From contig NZ_KI911783.1 in the NCBI RefSeq assembly GCF_000515415.1, positions 6,931,831 to 6,995,830 on the forward strand: DNA of 64,000 bases, written 5' to 3'. Shown piece by piece: positions 31,498 to 39,364 of the stretch; within the stretch, counting starts at the first letter, position 1; each line of letters starts with the position of its first letter. The translations under genes were made by a program, and so were the position numbers. The notes below the pieces were generated by a model. It saw only the letters and a program-made list of their open reading frames with translations. It searched no databases and was not told the DNA's origin. This DNA is from Bradyrhizobium sp. WSM1417. Lineage in GTDB: Bacteria; Pseudomonadota; Alphaproteobacteria; Rhizobiales; Xanthobacteraceae.

Positions 31498-32487
31498 CTA
31501 GCCACCTCTCATGACGTCGGAAAGTTTTGGCCAGGACGATTGCTCGCGATCATCCTGCGCGGGTGCCGAGGTGCGCTCGGCGGCGCGGAGTTTTGCAGAC
31601 CGCGCGCGCGGATTATGCGCGGCTTCGTCCTCGCCTGCGATCACCGGCCGCCGCGTCAGAAGTTGAAAGCTCGGCACCGCCTGCGACACTTCCGGAAGAT
31701 GGCGTGAGCCGCCACCTGTCTTGCTGCGCTCGGCGAAGAAATTCTTGACGATGCGGTCTTCCAGCGAATGGAACGAGACGACTACGAGACGACCACCAGG
31801 CTTGAGCACACGCTCGGCAGCGATGAGCGCGCTCTGGAGTTCCTCGAGCTCTTCGTTGACGAAGATGCGCAGAGCCTGGAACGTCCGCGTCGCCGGATGA
31901 ATATCGCCGGGCTTGGAACGAACCACCCTGCCGACGAGATCGGCGAGCGCGCGCGTGGTCGTGAACGGCGTCTCCTGACGGTCCGCGACGATGGCGCGGG
32001 CGATCCGGCGCGACTGCCGCTCTTCGCCGAAGAGATAGATGATGTCGGCGAGATCGCCTTCCGACGCGCGCGCCACGACATCGGCCGCAGTCGGGCCTGC
32101 CTGCCCCATCCGCATGTCGAGCGGACCATCGAGGCGGAACGAGAAGCCGCGGCCGGCCTGGTCGAGCTGCATCGAGGACACGCCGACGTCCATCACGACG
32201 CCGTCGACGCCATCGACGCGTTGAGCCGCGCAGATTTCGGCGAGGTTGGAGAAACGATCTTCAACGAGGGTCAGCCGGCCCGCGGAGCGGGCGACCAGCT
32301 CGGCGCCGCCCTCGATCGCAGTACGGTCGCGATCAATGGCAATCACCCGGGTTCCCGGCATGTCGAGAATCGCACGGCTGTAGCCGCCGGCGCCAAAGGT
32401 CGCGTCGATGTAAAGGCCGCCTTCGCGTGGGGCGAGGTGGTCGATGGCCTCACGGCCAAGAACGGGGATGTGCGGAGCCGAGCTCAT
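31498..32487 (-). CDS. rsmH: 16S rRNA C1402 N4-methyltransferase
   Basis: RsmH (MraW) methylates the N4 of C1402 in 16S rRNA. The 329-residue protein shows the SAM motif [35 protein letters not shown] and the C-terminal [16 protein letters not shown]. The open frame runs upstream to 32688, but the ATG at 32487 gives the normal [14 protein letters not shown] start. It is the first recognisable gene of the dcw cluster; mraZ, its usual upstream neighbour, is absent here. Confidence 0.96.
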   Translation of the reverse strand: MSSAPHIPVLGREAIDHLAPREGGLYIDATFGAGGYSRAILDMPGTRVIAIDRDRTAIEGGAELVARSAGRLTLVEDRFSNLAEICAAQRVDGVDGVVMDVGVSSMQLDQAGRGFSFRLDGPLDMRMGQAGPTAADVVARASEGDLADIIYLFGEERQSRRIARAIVADRQETPFTTTRALADLVGRVVRSKPGDIHPATRTFQALRIFVNEELEELQSALIAAERVLKPGGRLVVVSFHSLEDRIVKNFFAERSKTGGGSRHLPEVSQAVPSFQLLTRRPVIAGEDEAAHNPRARSAKLRAAERTSAPAQDDREQSSWPKLSDVMRGG

Positions 32488-32729
32488 GCGCCAAGCCTGC
32501 CGATCGCCCCGCCGGACTCCCAAGTGAGATCGGGGACGAACAAGCTCATAACGCCTCGAATGATTCCGCGTCGCGGCGGTTCCACGACCCAACCCCCGTC
32601 CAACATGGTTACCGTGCCCGGTCGTCCCGGGCCACCAACCCAGTATTCCCCTTGGAATTTGTCGGGCAGCCATGGGATTTCGAGCCAAAATACGCTTTGG
32701 CCGCCTCCGGACGCGGGTCGGCTCTTCAT
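32484..32729 (-). CDS. Doubtful 81-aa ORF overlapping rsmH start
   Basis: An ORF of 81 residues ([20 protein letters not shown] at the start) whose TGA overlaps the rsmH ATG in ATGA, as a coupled gene would. Against it: third-position GC is clearly lower than in neighbouring genes, the ribosome site GAGG is only one base from the ATG, and I recognise no family. It does not resemble MraZ. It may be a leader ORF, a decayed gene or chance. Confidence 0.25.
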   Translation of the reverse strand: MKSRPASGGGQSVFWLEIPWLPDKFQGEYWVGGPGRPGTVTMLDGGWVVEPPRRGIIRGVMSLFVPDLTWESGGAIGRLGA

Positions 32730-32929
32730 CCCTCAGTAACGGCCCTTAGCGTTAAGAAAGCGTTGATCGGCTCGCGACAAGTCGAAAAGCTGACGCGGCG
32801 GTGATGCTTCATCCACACACATGCGTCAAAATGCATCCGTTAACCTCGTCGCGCGGTTGCGCACGGTGGAGGGTAAAGGAATAGTAAAGAGAAGGGCTTG
32901 GCCCACTCTCTGTCTGTCTCGAGCTGTTT
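32488..32929. other. Divergent control region of dcw cluster and amidase
   Basis: This 442-base stretch separates rsmH (minus) from the amidase gene (plus) and must hold promoters for both. Apart from the doubtful ORF at 32484-32729 and a CtrA-like motif at 32752-32766 I see no further gene or RNA. Confidence 0.5.
32752..32766. promoter_or_regulatory. CtrA-like site upstream of dcw cluster
   Basis: TTAAGAAAGCGTTGA fits the alphaproteobacterial CtrA consensus TTAA-N7-TTAA with one mismatch. It lies 265 bases upstream of rsmH in the divergent region. Similar half-imperfect TTAA-N7-TAAT is seen upstream of ftsQ. CtrA control of division genes is established in Caulobacter; binding here is inference from the motif alone. 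Confidence 0.3.
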
Positions 32930-33793
32930 ATGTCGTCCGGTTCGTCCACGCCGTCTGGATCTGATTCGAAGCGTCAACGCGTTCTCCCGGTTCCCAAGGC
33001 CGCCGCGAACATGCGGACGTTCGAGCCGGATTCCTCGATCGTCTCGGACATCATCCCGTCACCGAACCACGGCGACCGTAACAAGGGCCGGCAGCCCGAC
33101 ATGATCGTGCTGCACTACACCGGCATGCCCGACGTCGAAGGTGCGCTGGCGCGGCTCTGCTCCGCGGGCACCGAGGTGTCGGCACATTATGTCGTGCTGG
33201 AAGACGGCCGCATCGTGCAATGCGTGCCGGAGGCCAGGCGCGCCTGGCATGCCGGCGTCTCGTCCTGGTCCGGCGAGGACGACATCAATTCCTGCTCGAT
33301 CGGGATCGAGATCGTCAATCGCGGCCACGATTGGGGTTATCCGGAGTTTCCGCTGCGCCAGATCGCCGCCGTGATCGCGCTGTGCCGCGGCATCATGCTT
33401 CGCCGCAAGGTGCCCGCGCACCGGGTGCTCGGCCATTCCGACGTGGCGCCCGCGCGCAAGAAGGATCCCGGCGAAAAATTTCCGTGGCATTCGCTGGCGA
33501 ATTCCGGCGTCGGCCACTGGGTCACGCCCGCGCCTGTCGTGCGCGGCGAGAGCCTGATGCTCGGCACCATCAGCGACGAGGTGCTGAGCCTGCAGCAGGC
33601 GCTCGCCCGATACGGCTACGGCGTTCCCCTCACCGGCAAATACGACGCCGCGACCATGGAAGTCGTCACCGCGTTCCAGCGCCATTTCCGCCCGGCGCGG
33701 CTGGATGGAGTCGCGGATCACTCGACTCTGTCGACCTTGCAGGCGCTGTTGGGGAGTCTCCCTCAGGAGACAACGACCGTCGCGACGAAGTGA
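32930..33793 (+). CDS. N-acetylmuramoyl-L-alanine amidase, AmiD-like
   Basis: A zinc amidase of the Amidase_2 family that cuts the bond between MurNAc and L-Ala of peptidoglycan or its fragments. The 287 residues hold IVLHYTGMPDVEGAL (first zinc His), VSAHYVVLEDGRIVQCV, the second His pair region VLGHSDVAPARKKDPG with the catalytic Lys, and a C-terminal PG_binding_1 domain (about 205-275; LQQALARYGYGVPLTGKYD). No signal peptide is visible, so it may act in the cytoplasm on recycled fragments. The start is uncertain; ATG at 33011 is an alternative. It is divergent from the dcw cluster. Confidence 0.9.
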   Translation: MSSGSSTPSGSDSKRQRVLPVPKAAANMRTFEPDSSIVSDIIPSPNHGDRNKGRQPDMIVLHYTGMPDVEGALARLCSAGTEVSAHYVVLEDGRIVQCVPEARRAWHAGVSSWSGEDDINSCSIGIEIVNRGHDWGYPEFPLRQIAAVIALCRGIMLRRKVPAHRVLGHSDVAPARKKDPGEKFPWHSLANSGVGHWVTPAPVVRGESLMLGTISDEVLSLQQALARYGYGVPLTGKYDAATMEVVTAFQRHFRPARLDGVADHSTLSTLQALLGSLPQETTTVATK

Positions 33794-33800
33794 CGGGAAT

Positions 33801-33887
33801 CGTCATTGCGAGCGAAGCGAAGCAATCCAGACTGCCTCCGCAGAAGCAGTCTGGATTGCCTCGTCGCAAGTGCTCCTCGCAATGACG
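33801..33887. repeat. Palindromic repeat, family D, between convergent genes
   Basis: CGTCATTGCGAG (33801) pairs with CTCGCAATGACG (33876-33887), and an inner perfect 14-bp pair GCAATCCAGACTGC (33822-33835) and GCAGTCTGGATTGC (33846-33859) surrounds a 10-base loop. It sits between the amidase stop and the sigma-factor stop, so it could close both transcripts. Confidence 0.9.
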
Positions 33888-33903
33888 GAGTATGAGGCAG
33901 CAA

Positions 33904-35136
33904 CTACTCCATCTCCCTCATCCTTCGCGCATAAAGTCGTCGCAGCGGCTCCAACTGCGTCGCCTCCGTCGCCGCGCGATAGTCGTCGCGCGCCTCCTCC
34001 TTCCGGCCGAGCCGCCGCAATAGATCGGCCCGCACCGCCGGCAGCAGCTCGTAGCCACGAAGCCCGCCGCGCGCAGTAGTCGCATCCACGAGATCGAGTG
34101 CGCGCGCGGGCCCATCGACCATCGACACCGCCGCCGCGTGGTTGAGCTCGATCACCGGCGACGGGTTGATGCGCAATAGCACTTCGTAGAGCCCGGCAAT
34201 CTGCGGCCAGTCTGTCTGCTCATAGCTCGGCGCGCGCGCATGCAGCGCAGCGATCGCGGCTTGGACTGCATAGGGCTGCGGCCGGCCGGGCACGCGCAGT
34301 GCGTCGTCCACCAGACGGAGACCCTCCTCGATCTGTGCACGGTCCCACCGCGAACGATCCTGCTCTTCCAGCAGCACGATGTCGCCGGCGGCGGTCTGGC
34401 GCCCTGCGCGGCGCGCATCGTGCAGCAGCATCAGCGCCAGCAGGCCCTTGATCCCCGCGCGATCGGGTAACAGCCGGTCGAGCAAGCGGCCAAGCCGGAT
34501 CGCCTCGGCCGCAAGATCGGGGCGCATCAAATCCGCACCCGATGTCGCCACATAGCCTTCGGTGAAGACCAGATAAATCACGGCAAGCACACCCTCGAGC
34601 CGCGGCACCAGCGTGTCGCGCTCGGGGACCTCATAGGGAATGCCGGCGAGCCTGATCTTCTGCTTGGCGCGGACGAGACGCTGCGCCATCGCCTCCTCAG
34701 TGACGAGGAAGGCACGCGCGACCTGCGCCGTGGAGAGCCCGCAGACGGTGCGCAGCGTCAGCGCGACCTGGACTTCGGGCGCAAATGCGGGATGACAGCA
34801 GGTAAAGATCAGCCGCAGCATGTCGTCGTCGAGCATCGCCGGCGGCTCATTGGGCGCCTGCGCGTTCAGCTCGAGCTCGTGCACGAGCGCCTGCTCCTTG
34901 CCGCGGAAGACGGCCTGGCGCCTGATACGGTCGATCGCCTTGTGCCTGGCGACATTGACCAGCCAAGCACGCGGATTGTCGGGGACCTCGCACGTCGGCC
35001 AGCGCTCCAGTGCCACCGCAAACGCGTCCTGGAGCGCGTCCTCGGCGAGATCGAAATCGCCGACGAGGCGGATCAGCGTGGCCAGCGCCCGCCCCGCCTC
35101 GTCGCGGAAGATCTTGTCGATCTCGGACAGCGTCAT
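33904..35136 (-). CDS. ECF42-type sigma factor with C-terminal TPR extension
   Basis: An extracytoplasmic-function sigma factor of 410 residues, about twice the usual size. Region 2 (LVGDFDLAEDALQDAFAVAL, WLVNVARHKAIDRIRRQ) and region 4 (LRTVCGLSTAQVARAFLV) occupy the first 190 residues. The rest is an all-helical TPR-like extension typical of the ECF42 group, which is found beside YCII/DGPF proteins, as here. That extension is thought to replace a classical anti-sigma factor. I take the ATG at 35136 over an extension to 35301 that would overlap the partner gene; the gap is then 22 bases. Confidence 0.93.
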   Translation of the reverse strand: MTLSEIDKIFRDEAGRALATLIRLVGDFDLAEDALQDAFAVALERWPTCEVPDNPRAWLVNVARHKAIDRIRRQAVFRGKEQALVHELELNAQAPNEPPAMLDDDMLRLIFTCCHPAFAPEVQVALTLRTVCGLSTAQVARAFLVTEEAMAQRLVRAKQKIRLAGIPYEVPERDTLVPRLEGVLAVIYLVFTEGYVATSGADLMRPDLAAEAIRLGRLLDRLLPDRAGIKGLLALMLLHDARRAGRQTAAGDIVLLEEQDRSRWDRAQIEEGLRLVDDALRVPGRPQPYAVQAAIAALHARAPSYEQTDWPQIAGLYEVLLRINPSPVIELNHAAAVSMVDGPARALDLVDATTARGGLRGYELLPAVRADLLRRLGRKEEARDDYRAATEATQLEPLRRLYARRMREME

Positions 35137-35158
35137 GCGCCGATGCGCGACGGCGCCG

Positions 35159-35512
35159 TCACTTGTCGTAGACCCAGATCGGCCGCACCTCGATCGAGCC
35201 GATACGCGCCGACGGAATCCGCGACGCGATCTCGATCGCAGCATCGAGATCCTTGGCCTCCACCAGGTAATAGCCGCCGAGCTGCTCGCGTGTTTCGGCA
35301 AACGGGCCGTCGGTCGTCAGCGTCTTGCCGTCGCGCACGCGGACCGTCGTCGCGGTCGTGGTCGGCTGCAGCCGGTCGCCGGCCTTGAAATTGCCGCTCT
35401 GAATGATGCCTTGCGTGAAGGTCTGATATTCCGCCGTCATCTGCTGGCCGGCCGCCGGACGCATATTCGCGTACTCGGCTTCGTTCTGGTAGATCATCAG
35501 CAAATACTGCAT
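35159..35512 (-). CDS. YCII/DGPF-domain protein, ECF42 partner
   Basis: A 117-residue YCII-related protein with the DGPF motif in TLTTDGPFAETREQLGGYYL and an opening MQYLLMIYQNE typical of the family. These proteins are almost always next to ECF42 sigma factors and are probably their targets; the biochemical role is not settled. A good ribosome site (AGGAG, 8 bases) precedes the ATG. It is the first gene of a two-gene operon with the sigma factor. Confidence 0.93.
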   Translation of the reverse strand: MQYLLMIYQNEAEYANMRPAAGQQMTAEYQTFTQGIIQSGNFKAGDRLQPTTTATTVRVRDGKTLTTDGPFAETREQLGGYYLVEAKDLDAAIEIASRIPSARIGSIEVRPIWVYDK

Positions 35513-35550
35513 CGCTTAACTCCTGTTGCACTTGGGATCACCGACAACCA

Positions 35551-35577
35551 GTCGAACGGGACACGCTTCCAACGACA
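35551..35577 (-). promoter_or_regulatory. Candidate ECF42 promoter
   Basis: On the minus strand TGTCGT (-35, forward 35572-35577), 17 bases, then CGAC (-10, forward 35551-35554), 39 bases upstream of the YCII start. As I recall, ECF42 targets have TGTCGA at -35 and a CGA/TC-type -10, so the match is one mismatch in -35. It would give autoregulation of the operon. Confidence 0.5.
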
Positions 35578-35661
35578 TCTTCAGGATAAATTATTTCGGG
35601 CGAACCCTGCATGGCGTTATCGGCTTGCGGAACCGACACAAATGCTTCATGCGTAAGCCGT

Positions 35662-36136
35662 CAGTCGGCCGGACGGCCGCTCCGGCAAGTGCCGAAAGGC
35701 CGCCGGGGAGGAAAGTCCGGGCTCCCTTGACATACGGTGCCGGATAACGTCCGGCGGGGGCGACCCCAGGGAAAGTGCCACAGAGAACGAACCGCCCGCC
35801 GTCGCCCCTTCGGGGCTTTGGCGCGGCAAGCCCTCGGGCCTGCCGTGCCGTAGCAGCGCAAGCTGCGTAGGCAGGTAAGGGTGAAAAGGTGCGGTAAGAG
35901 CGCACCGCGGCTGCGGCAACGGAGCCGGCATGGTAAACCCCACCGGGAGCAAAACCGAATAGGGACGGCGTAGCGGGCTGTTCGCGAAAGCGATAACGCC
36001 GCGGGGCGATGTCAGGCCCGCCGTCCGGGTAGGTTGCTCGAGGCCATGTGCAAACATGGTCCCAGAGGAATGGCCGTCACGTATCGGTCGCGCAAGCGGA
36101 CGGTGCCTTACAGAACCCGGCTTACAGGCCGGCTGA
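35662..36136 (+). ncRNA. rnpB: RNase P RNA, bacterial class A
   Basis: The RNA subunit that cleaves the 5' leader of pre-tRNA. The P1 stem is formed by AGTCGGCC (35663) and GGCCGGCT (36127-36134). Universal core elements are visible: GAGGAAAGTCCGGGCTCC near the 5' end, CAGGGAAAGTGCCACAGAGA, GGTAAACCCCACCGGGAGCA and the 3' ACAGAACCCGGCTTACAGGC block. Length of about 475 bases is normal for alphaproteobacteria. End points follow the P1 helix and could be off by a few bases. Confidence 0.97.
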
Positions 36137-36147
36137 TATCTTGCAAC

Positions 36148-36180
36148 GAGGGGTTCGATGCTGACCGCATCGAGCCCCTC
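36148..36180. terminator. Hairpin after rnpB
   Basis: GAGGGGTTCGATGC (36148-36161) pairs with GCATCGAGCCCCTC (36167-36180) over 14 bp with one T-G wobble and a 5-base loop. It starts 12 bases after the rnpB end. There is no T run, so it is a weak intrinsic terminator candidate; it also lies just after the stop of the convergent hydrolase gene. Confidence 0.5.
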
Positions 36181-36196
36181 ACCATTTGGGCGCTCA

Positions 36197-36922
36197 CTAT
36201 CCGACGATCTCTTGCAACACACCCATCAGCGCCTCCGGCGCCGTGACGTTCGGCGCGTGGCTCGCATCGAGCTCGAAAGTGCGCCAGCCATCCTCGCTCT
36301 TGGTGCGCTTCGCAAATTGCCCGAACACGTCGCCCGGCGGAATGCGCGTGCAATAGATGTAGCTGCGCGGCATCGCCGGCTCGCCATGTTCGAGCTTCAG
36401 CTTTGTCTCGAAACATTTGATCGGCATGTTGATCCGGCGCGCGTTGAGCCAGTCGAGATCGGCCTGCGGCGTATCCGGCGGCGGCGGGTTCGGCGGGATG
36501 CGGTAGCCATCGCCTGAGCTTGCCGCCTTGCGCATCGGCTCGCGCCCGCCCTCATGGAGATCGAACAGCGATTGGCCGTCACGCGGCACGAAGGCGTCGA
36601 GATAGATCAATTGCGTCACCCGCTCGCGCGCGCGATCGACGACGCCGGTCGCGACCATGCCGCCATAGCTGTGGCCGAGCAGCACGATGTCCTCGAGGTC
36701 CTCGAACCTGATTACGTTGAGAATGTCCTGGATGTGCGTATCGAGATCGATCGCGGGACTGGCCAGATGCGCTCGTTCGCCGAGCCCGGTATAGGTCGGC
36801 GCGATAAGGCGGTGCCCGGCCTGCGCCATCAGCGGATGCATTTTCTTCCAGGCCCACCCGCCGGACCACGCACCGTGACAAAGCAGGAAGGTTTTTGAGC
36901 GTGCGGCCATCGGCGTTTCCAT
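36197..36922 (-). CDS. Alpha/beta hydrolase, plant-esterase-like
   Basis: A 241-residue alpha/beta hydrolase. The opening TFLLCHGAWSGGWAWKK carries the oxyanion HGAW motif, the nucleophile elbow is GHSYGGMVATGV, and the catalytic His is in DASHAPNVTAPEAL. This pattern matches the small esterase/hydroxynitrile-lyase-like group (EstC, salicylate esterase type). The substrate is unknown. A second ATG at 36910 with GGAA upstream could be the true start. Convergent with rnpB. Confidence 0.88.
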   Translation of the reverse strand: METPMAARSKTFLLCHGAWSGGWAWKKMHPLMAQAGHRLIAPTYTGLGERAHLASPAIDLDTHIQDILNVIRFEDLEDIVLLGHSYGGMVATGVVDRARERVTQLIYLDAFVPRDGQSLFDLHEGGREPMRKAASSGDGYRIPPNPPPPDTPQADLDWLNARRINMPIKCFETKLKLEHGEPAMPRSYIYCTRIPPGDVFGQFAKRTKSEDGWRTFELDASHAPNVTAPEALMGVLQEIVG

Positions 36923-36981
36923 CGTTCTTGTTTGTACGATGGAGTGTAGCGGGCGAGCGCGCGATGTAAACGCTGCGGCCC

Positions 36982-37416
36982 TTAAGCCGCGCGCGCATTC
37001 ACCTTCACGAGGACGGGTGCAGGCCGACCAGCTTCGCGCCGCAGCTTGCTGGCCTCAAAACCGTGCATGCCGATCTGCCATTGCAGCCCGACGATGGCGC
37101 CCTTGGTCGGCTGCAGCAGCGCAAGCGAGGCGAACAAGGTCACCGGCAGCCACACCGCCAGTTGCAGCCAGACGGCCGGCGCATAGGCGGTCTCGACCGC
37201 GAGGATTGCCGGCACCACGAGATGGCCGACGACGACCATCACGAGATAGGCCGGAAAATCGTCGGCGCGCTGGTGGAACAGCTCCTCGCCGCAATGGTCG
37301 CAGGCATCTGCCACCTTCAGGAAGCGTCCGAACGCATGGCCTTCGCCGCAGTTCGGGCACTTGCCGCGAAATCCGCGCCACATCGCCTTTGCTAGAGAAA
37401 CTGAACCGGTCGCCAT
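36982..37416 (-). CDS. DUF983 membrane protein with two CxxC pairs
   Basis: A 144-residue protein with the DUF983 layout: an N-terminal zinc-ribbon-like segment with CPNCGEGHAF and CDHCGEELFHQRADDFP, then two or three membrane helices (AYLVMVVVGHLVVPAILAVE, AVWLPVTLFASLALL). I chose the ATG at 37416 because GAGGTG precedes it at 6 bases; the open frame reaches 37497. Function is unknown; some homologues are tied to respiratory complex assembly, but nothing here supports that. It is divergent from the MocR gene. Confidence 0.88.
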   Translation of the reverse strand: MATGSVSLAKAMWRGFRGKCPNCGEGHAFGRFLKVADACDHCGEELFHQRADDFPAYLVMVVVGHLVVPAILAVETAYAPAVWLQLAVWLPVTLFASLALLQPTKGAIVGLQWQIGMHGFEASKLRREAGRPAPVLVKVNARAA

Positions 37417-37441
37417 GACCCCACCTCTTCCTTTTCTACGG

Positions 37442-37470
37442 TCCATACAATAACATCTTGCATCCATACA
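37442..37470. promoter_or_regulatory. Direct repeat, candidate MocR operator
   Basis: TCCATACA occurs at 37442-37449 and again at 37463-37470, exactly 21 bases apart (two helical turns), within the 79-base divergent region. MocR regulators such as GabR and PdxR bind paired direct repeats, so this is a natural operator for the adjacent regulator, controlling itself and the DUF983 gene. Confidence 0.5.
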
Positions 37471-37495
37471 TTCAAAGAATATAGGCCTTAATTGC

Positions 37496-38866
37496 ATGGA
37501 TTGGACCCCTACAATCTCGGAGCTGAGCGGGCCGCGCTATCAGCGCATCGTCGAGGCCATGGAGGCCGATATCGCCGCCGGCCGGCTGGTGCGTGGGCAG
37601 CAACTGCCGACCCAGCGGGCGCTGGCAAAGGCGCTCGGCATCGACCTCACCACGGTGACGCGTGCCTACACCGAGGCGCGGCGCCGCGGCATCATGGAGG
37701 CCCGGGTCGGCCAGGGCTCGTTCGTGTCGGAGACCAGCGCGCGCCGCGCCATCGACCTGCCGCATCCCGTCGCGATCGACCTCTCGATGAACGTGCCGCC
37801 GCAACCTCTCGAAGCGCAGCTCGACGAGCGCATCATCGCCGGGATGGAAGCCATCCGCGCGCAATCGGGCCTGACGGCGCATCTCAACTACCAGCCGCCC
37901 GGCGGCAGCGCACACGAGCGCGAGGTCGCCGCGCGATGGATGCGCGCACGCGTGCCGCATGCGCATGCCGACCGGCTCGTGATCTTTCCCGGCGCGCAGA
38001 CGATCCTGTTCAACCTGCTCGCCCACCTCGCCCGGCCCGGCGACATCGTGCTGACGGAGGCCCTCACCTTTCCCGGCATCAGGGCCGCCGCCGCGCGGCT
38101 CGGCGTCAAGCTCGTCGGCGTCGCCATGGACGACGGCGGCATCCTGCCCGACGCGCTGGCAAAGGCTTGCCGCTCGCATAAGCCGAAAGCGGTCTATCTC
38201 ATTCCGACGCTGCACAATCCGACCACCGCGACGCTTCTTCCCCAGCGCCGCAGCGCCATCGCAAAGATCATCAACGATGCCGATACGATTCTGATCGAGG
38301 ACGACGCCTACGGGCTGCTCGATCGCTCGGCATCGCCGATCGCCAATCTCGTTCCGGACCGGACATATCTCGCGACTACGCTGTCAAAATGCATCGCGCC
38401 CGCGCTGCGGGTTGCCTATCTGGTGACGCCCGACAGCAGCTCGCAGCGGGAGATGCGCAGTTACTTGCAGGCGACGGTGCAGATGCCGGCACCGCTGATG
38501 GTCGCGCTGGTGACGCATTGGATCGAGACCGGCATCGCCGACCGCATCATCACCGCCATCAGGAGCGAGGCGATCGGCCGGCAGCAGCTCGCGCAACGGG
38601 CGCTCAAGGGTTTTGAGTTCCAGGCCAAGTCCGCCGCTCACCATCTGTGGCTGCGGCTGCCGGAGGACCGTCCCGACGTCGCGGCGCATCTGCTGCGGAA
38701 TGGACTCGCAGTCGTCGCCGGCGAGGCCTTCACCGTCGACGGGACCGCGCCGCACGCGGCACGCGTCTCGCTAGGCGCGGCGCGCAACAGGGCGGAATTG
38801 ACGGAAGCGCTGCGCATCCTGGTCGGCGCGCTGCACAGGCCCGCCGACATCAGACAGATCGTCTAG
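37496..38866 (+). CDS. MocR-type GntR/aminotransferase regulator
   Basis: A 456-residue fusion of an N-terminal GntR winged helix (about 12-75; LPTQRALAKALGIDLTTVTR) and a class I aminotransferase-like domain that binds PLP as ligand. The PLP lysine lies in LATTLSKCIAPALRVAYL, the Asn-Pro segment in LIPTLHNPTTATLL and the cofactor Asp in IEDDAYGLLD. Such proteins usually sense PLP or amino compounds and control a neighbouring gene. Here the only divergent neighbour is the DUF983 gene. Confidence 0.93.
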   Translation: MDWTPTISELSGPRYQRIVEAMEADIAAGRLVRGQQLPTQRALAKALGIDLTTVTRAYTEARRRGIMEARVGQGSFVSETSARRAIDLPHPVAIDLSMNVPPQPLEAQLDERIIAGMEAIRAQSGLTAHLNYQPPGGSAHEREVAARWMRARVPHAHADRLVIFPGAQTILFNLLAHLARPGDIVLTEALTFPGIRAAAARLGVKLVGVAMDDGGILPDALAKACRSHKPKAVYLIPTLHNPTTATLLPQRRSAIAKIINDADTILIEDDAYGLLDRSASPIANLVPDRTYLATTLSKCIAPALRVAYLVTPDSSSQREMRSYLQATVQMPAPLMVALVTHWIETGIADRIITAIRSEAIGRQQLAQRALKGFEFQAKSAAHHLWLRLPEDRPDVAAHLLRNGLAVVAGEAFTVDGTAPHAARVSLGAARNRAELTEALRILVGALHRPADIRQIV

Positions 38867-38873
38867 CAATAGC

Positions 38874-39134
38874 CTATTGATGCTGGCGGCGATGCCGCGA
38901 GCGCACGACCGGCGCGACAGGGGACGGATAGGCCGCATAGGCTTCGCTCGGCGCGAGAGACTCGCCGCGGGCCCCGCGCGCGGCGGGTGTGAGCTGGCCG
39001 CCATTCAGAACGTCGCGGTCCGGATGAGCAGCCTGATAGGCCGCAGGCTCGGAAAACTGGGCCTGAGCCATTGTCGGCATCAAGGCCGCCGCCGACACCA
39101 GCGCGGCCGCGACGGCAATCTTCGTGCGGGTCAT
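38874..39134 (-). CDS. Small secreted hypothetical protein, 86 aa
   Basis: The protein has a clear signal peptide, MTRTKIAVAAALVSAAALMP then TMAQA, with likely cleavage before QFSEP. The mature part of about 60 residues is Ala/Arg/Pro-rich, contains YQAAHPDRDVLNGG and a basic end SRHRRQHQ, and has no cysteine or known domain. The ATG at 39134 follows AGAAGG. It converges on the MocR gene with a 7-base gap. Function unknown. Confidence 0.78.
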   Translation of the reverse strand: MTRTKIAVAAALVSAAALMPTMAQAQFSEPAAYQAAHPDRDVLNGGQLTPAARGARGESLAPSEAYAAYPSPVAPVVRSRHRRQHQ

Positions 39135-39364
39135 CGTCCTTCTCCATACGCTCATTCGGGAAATCACCGATCGAACCGCATGATGGCGTCGAGCGGCCCC
39201 CCAGATTGAAGTACGAGCATCATGTAGGCCTGTCTTTCGCGAACGCCCGCCGCTGCGGATCACGCTTGCGTGCGGCTTTGAAATTGACCTGCACGGCCGC
39301 AGCTGTGCTATGCGAGCGATGGCGATCAACAGTTCGGGATCGCCCAGGCGACAGGGACGATCTG

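Noticed and set aside
35647..36222. Minus-strand ORF of 191 codons
   Set aside because: It is antisense to rnpB; the RNA fold and conserved core explain the sequence.
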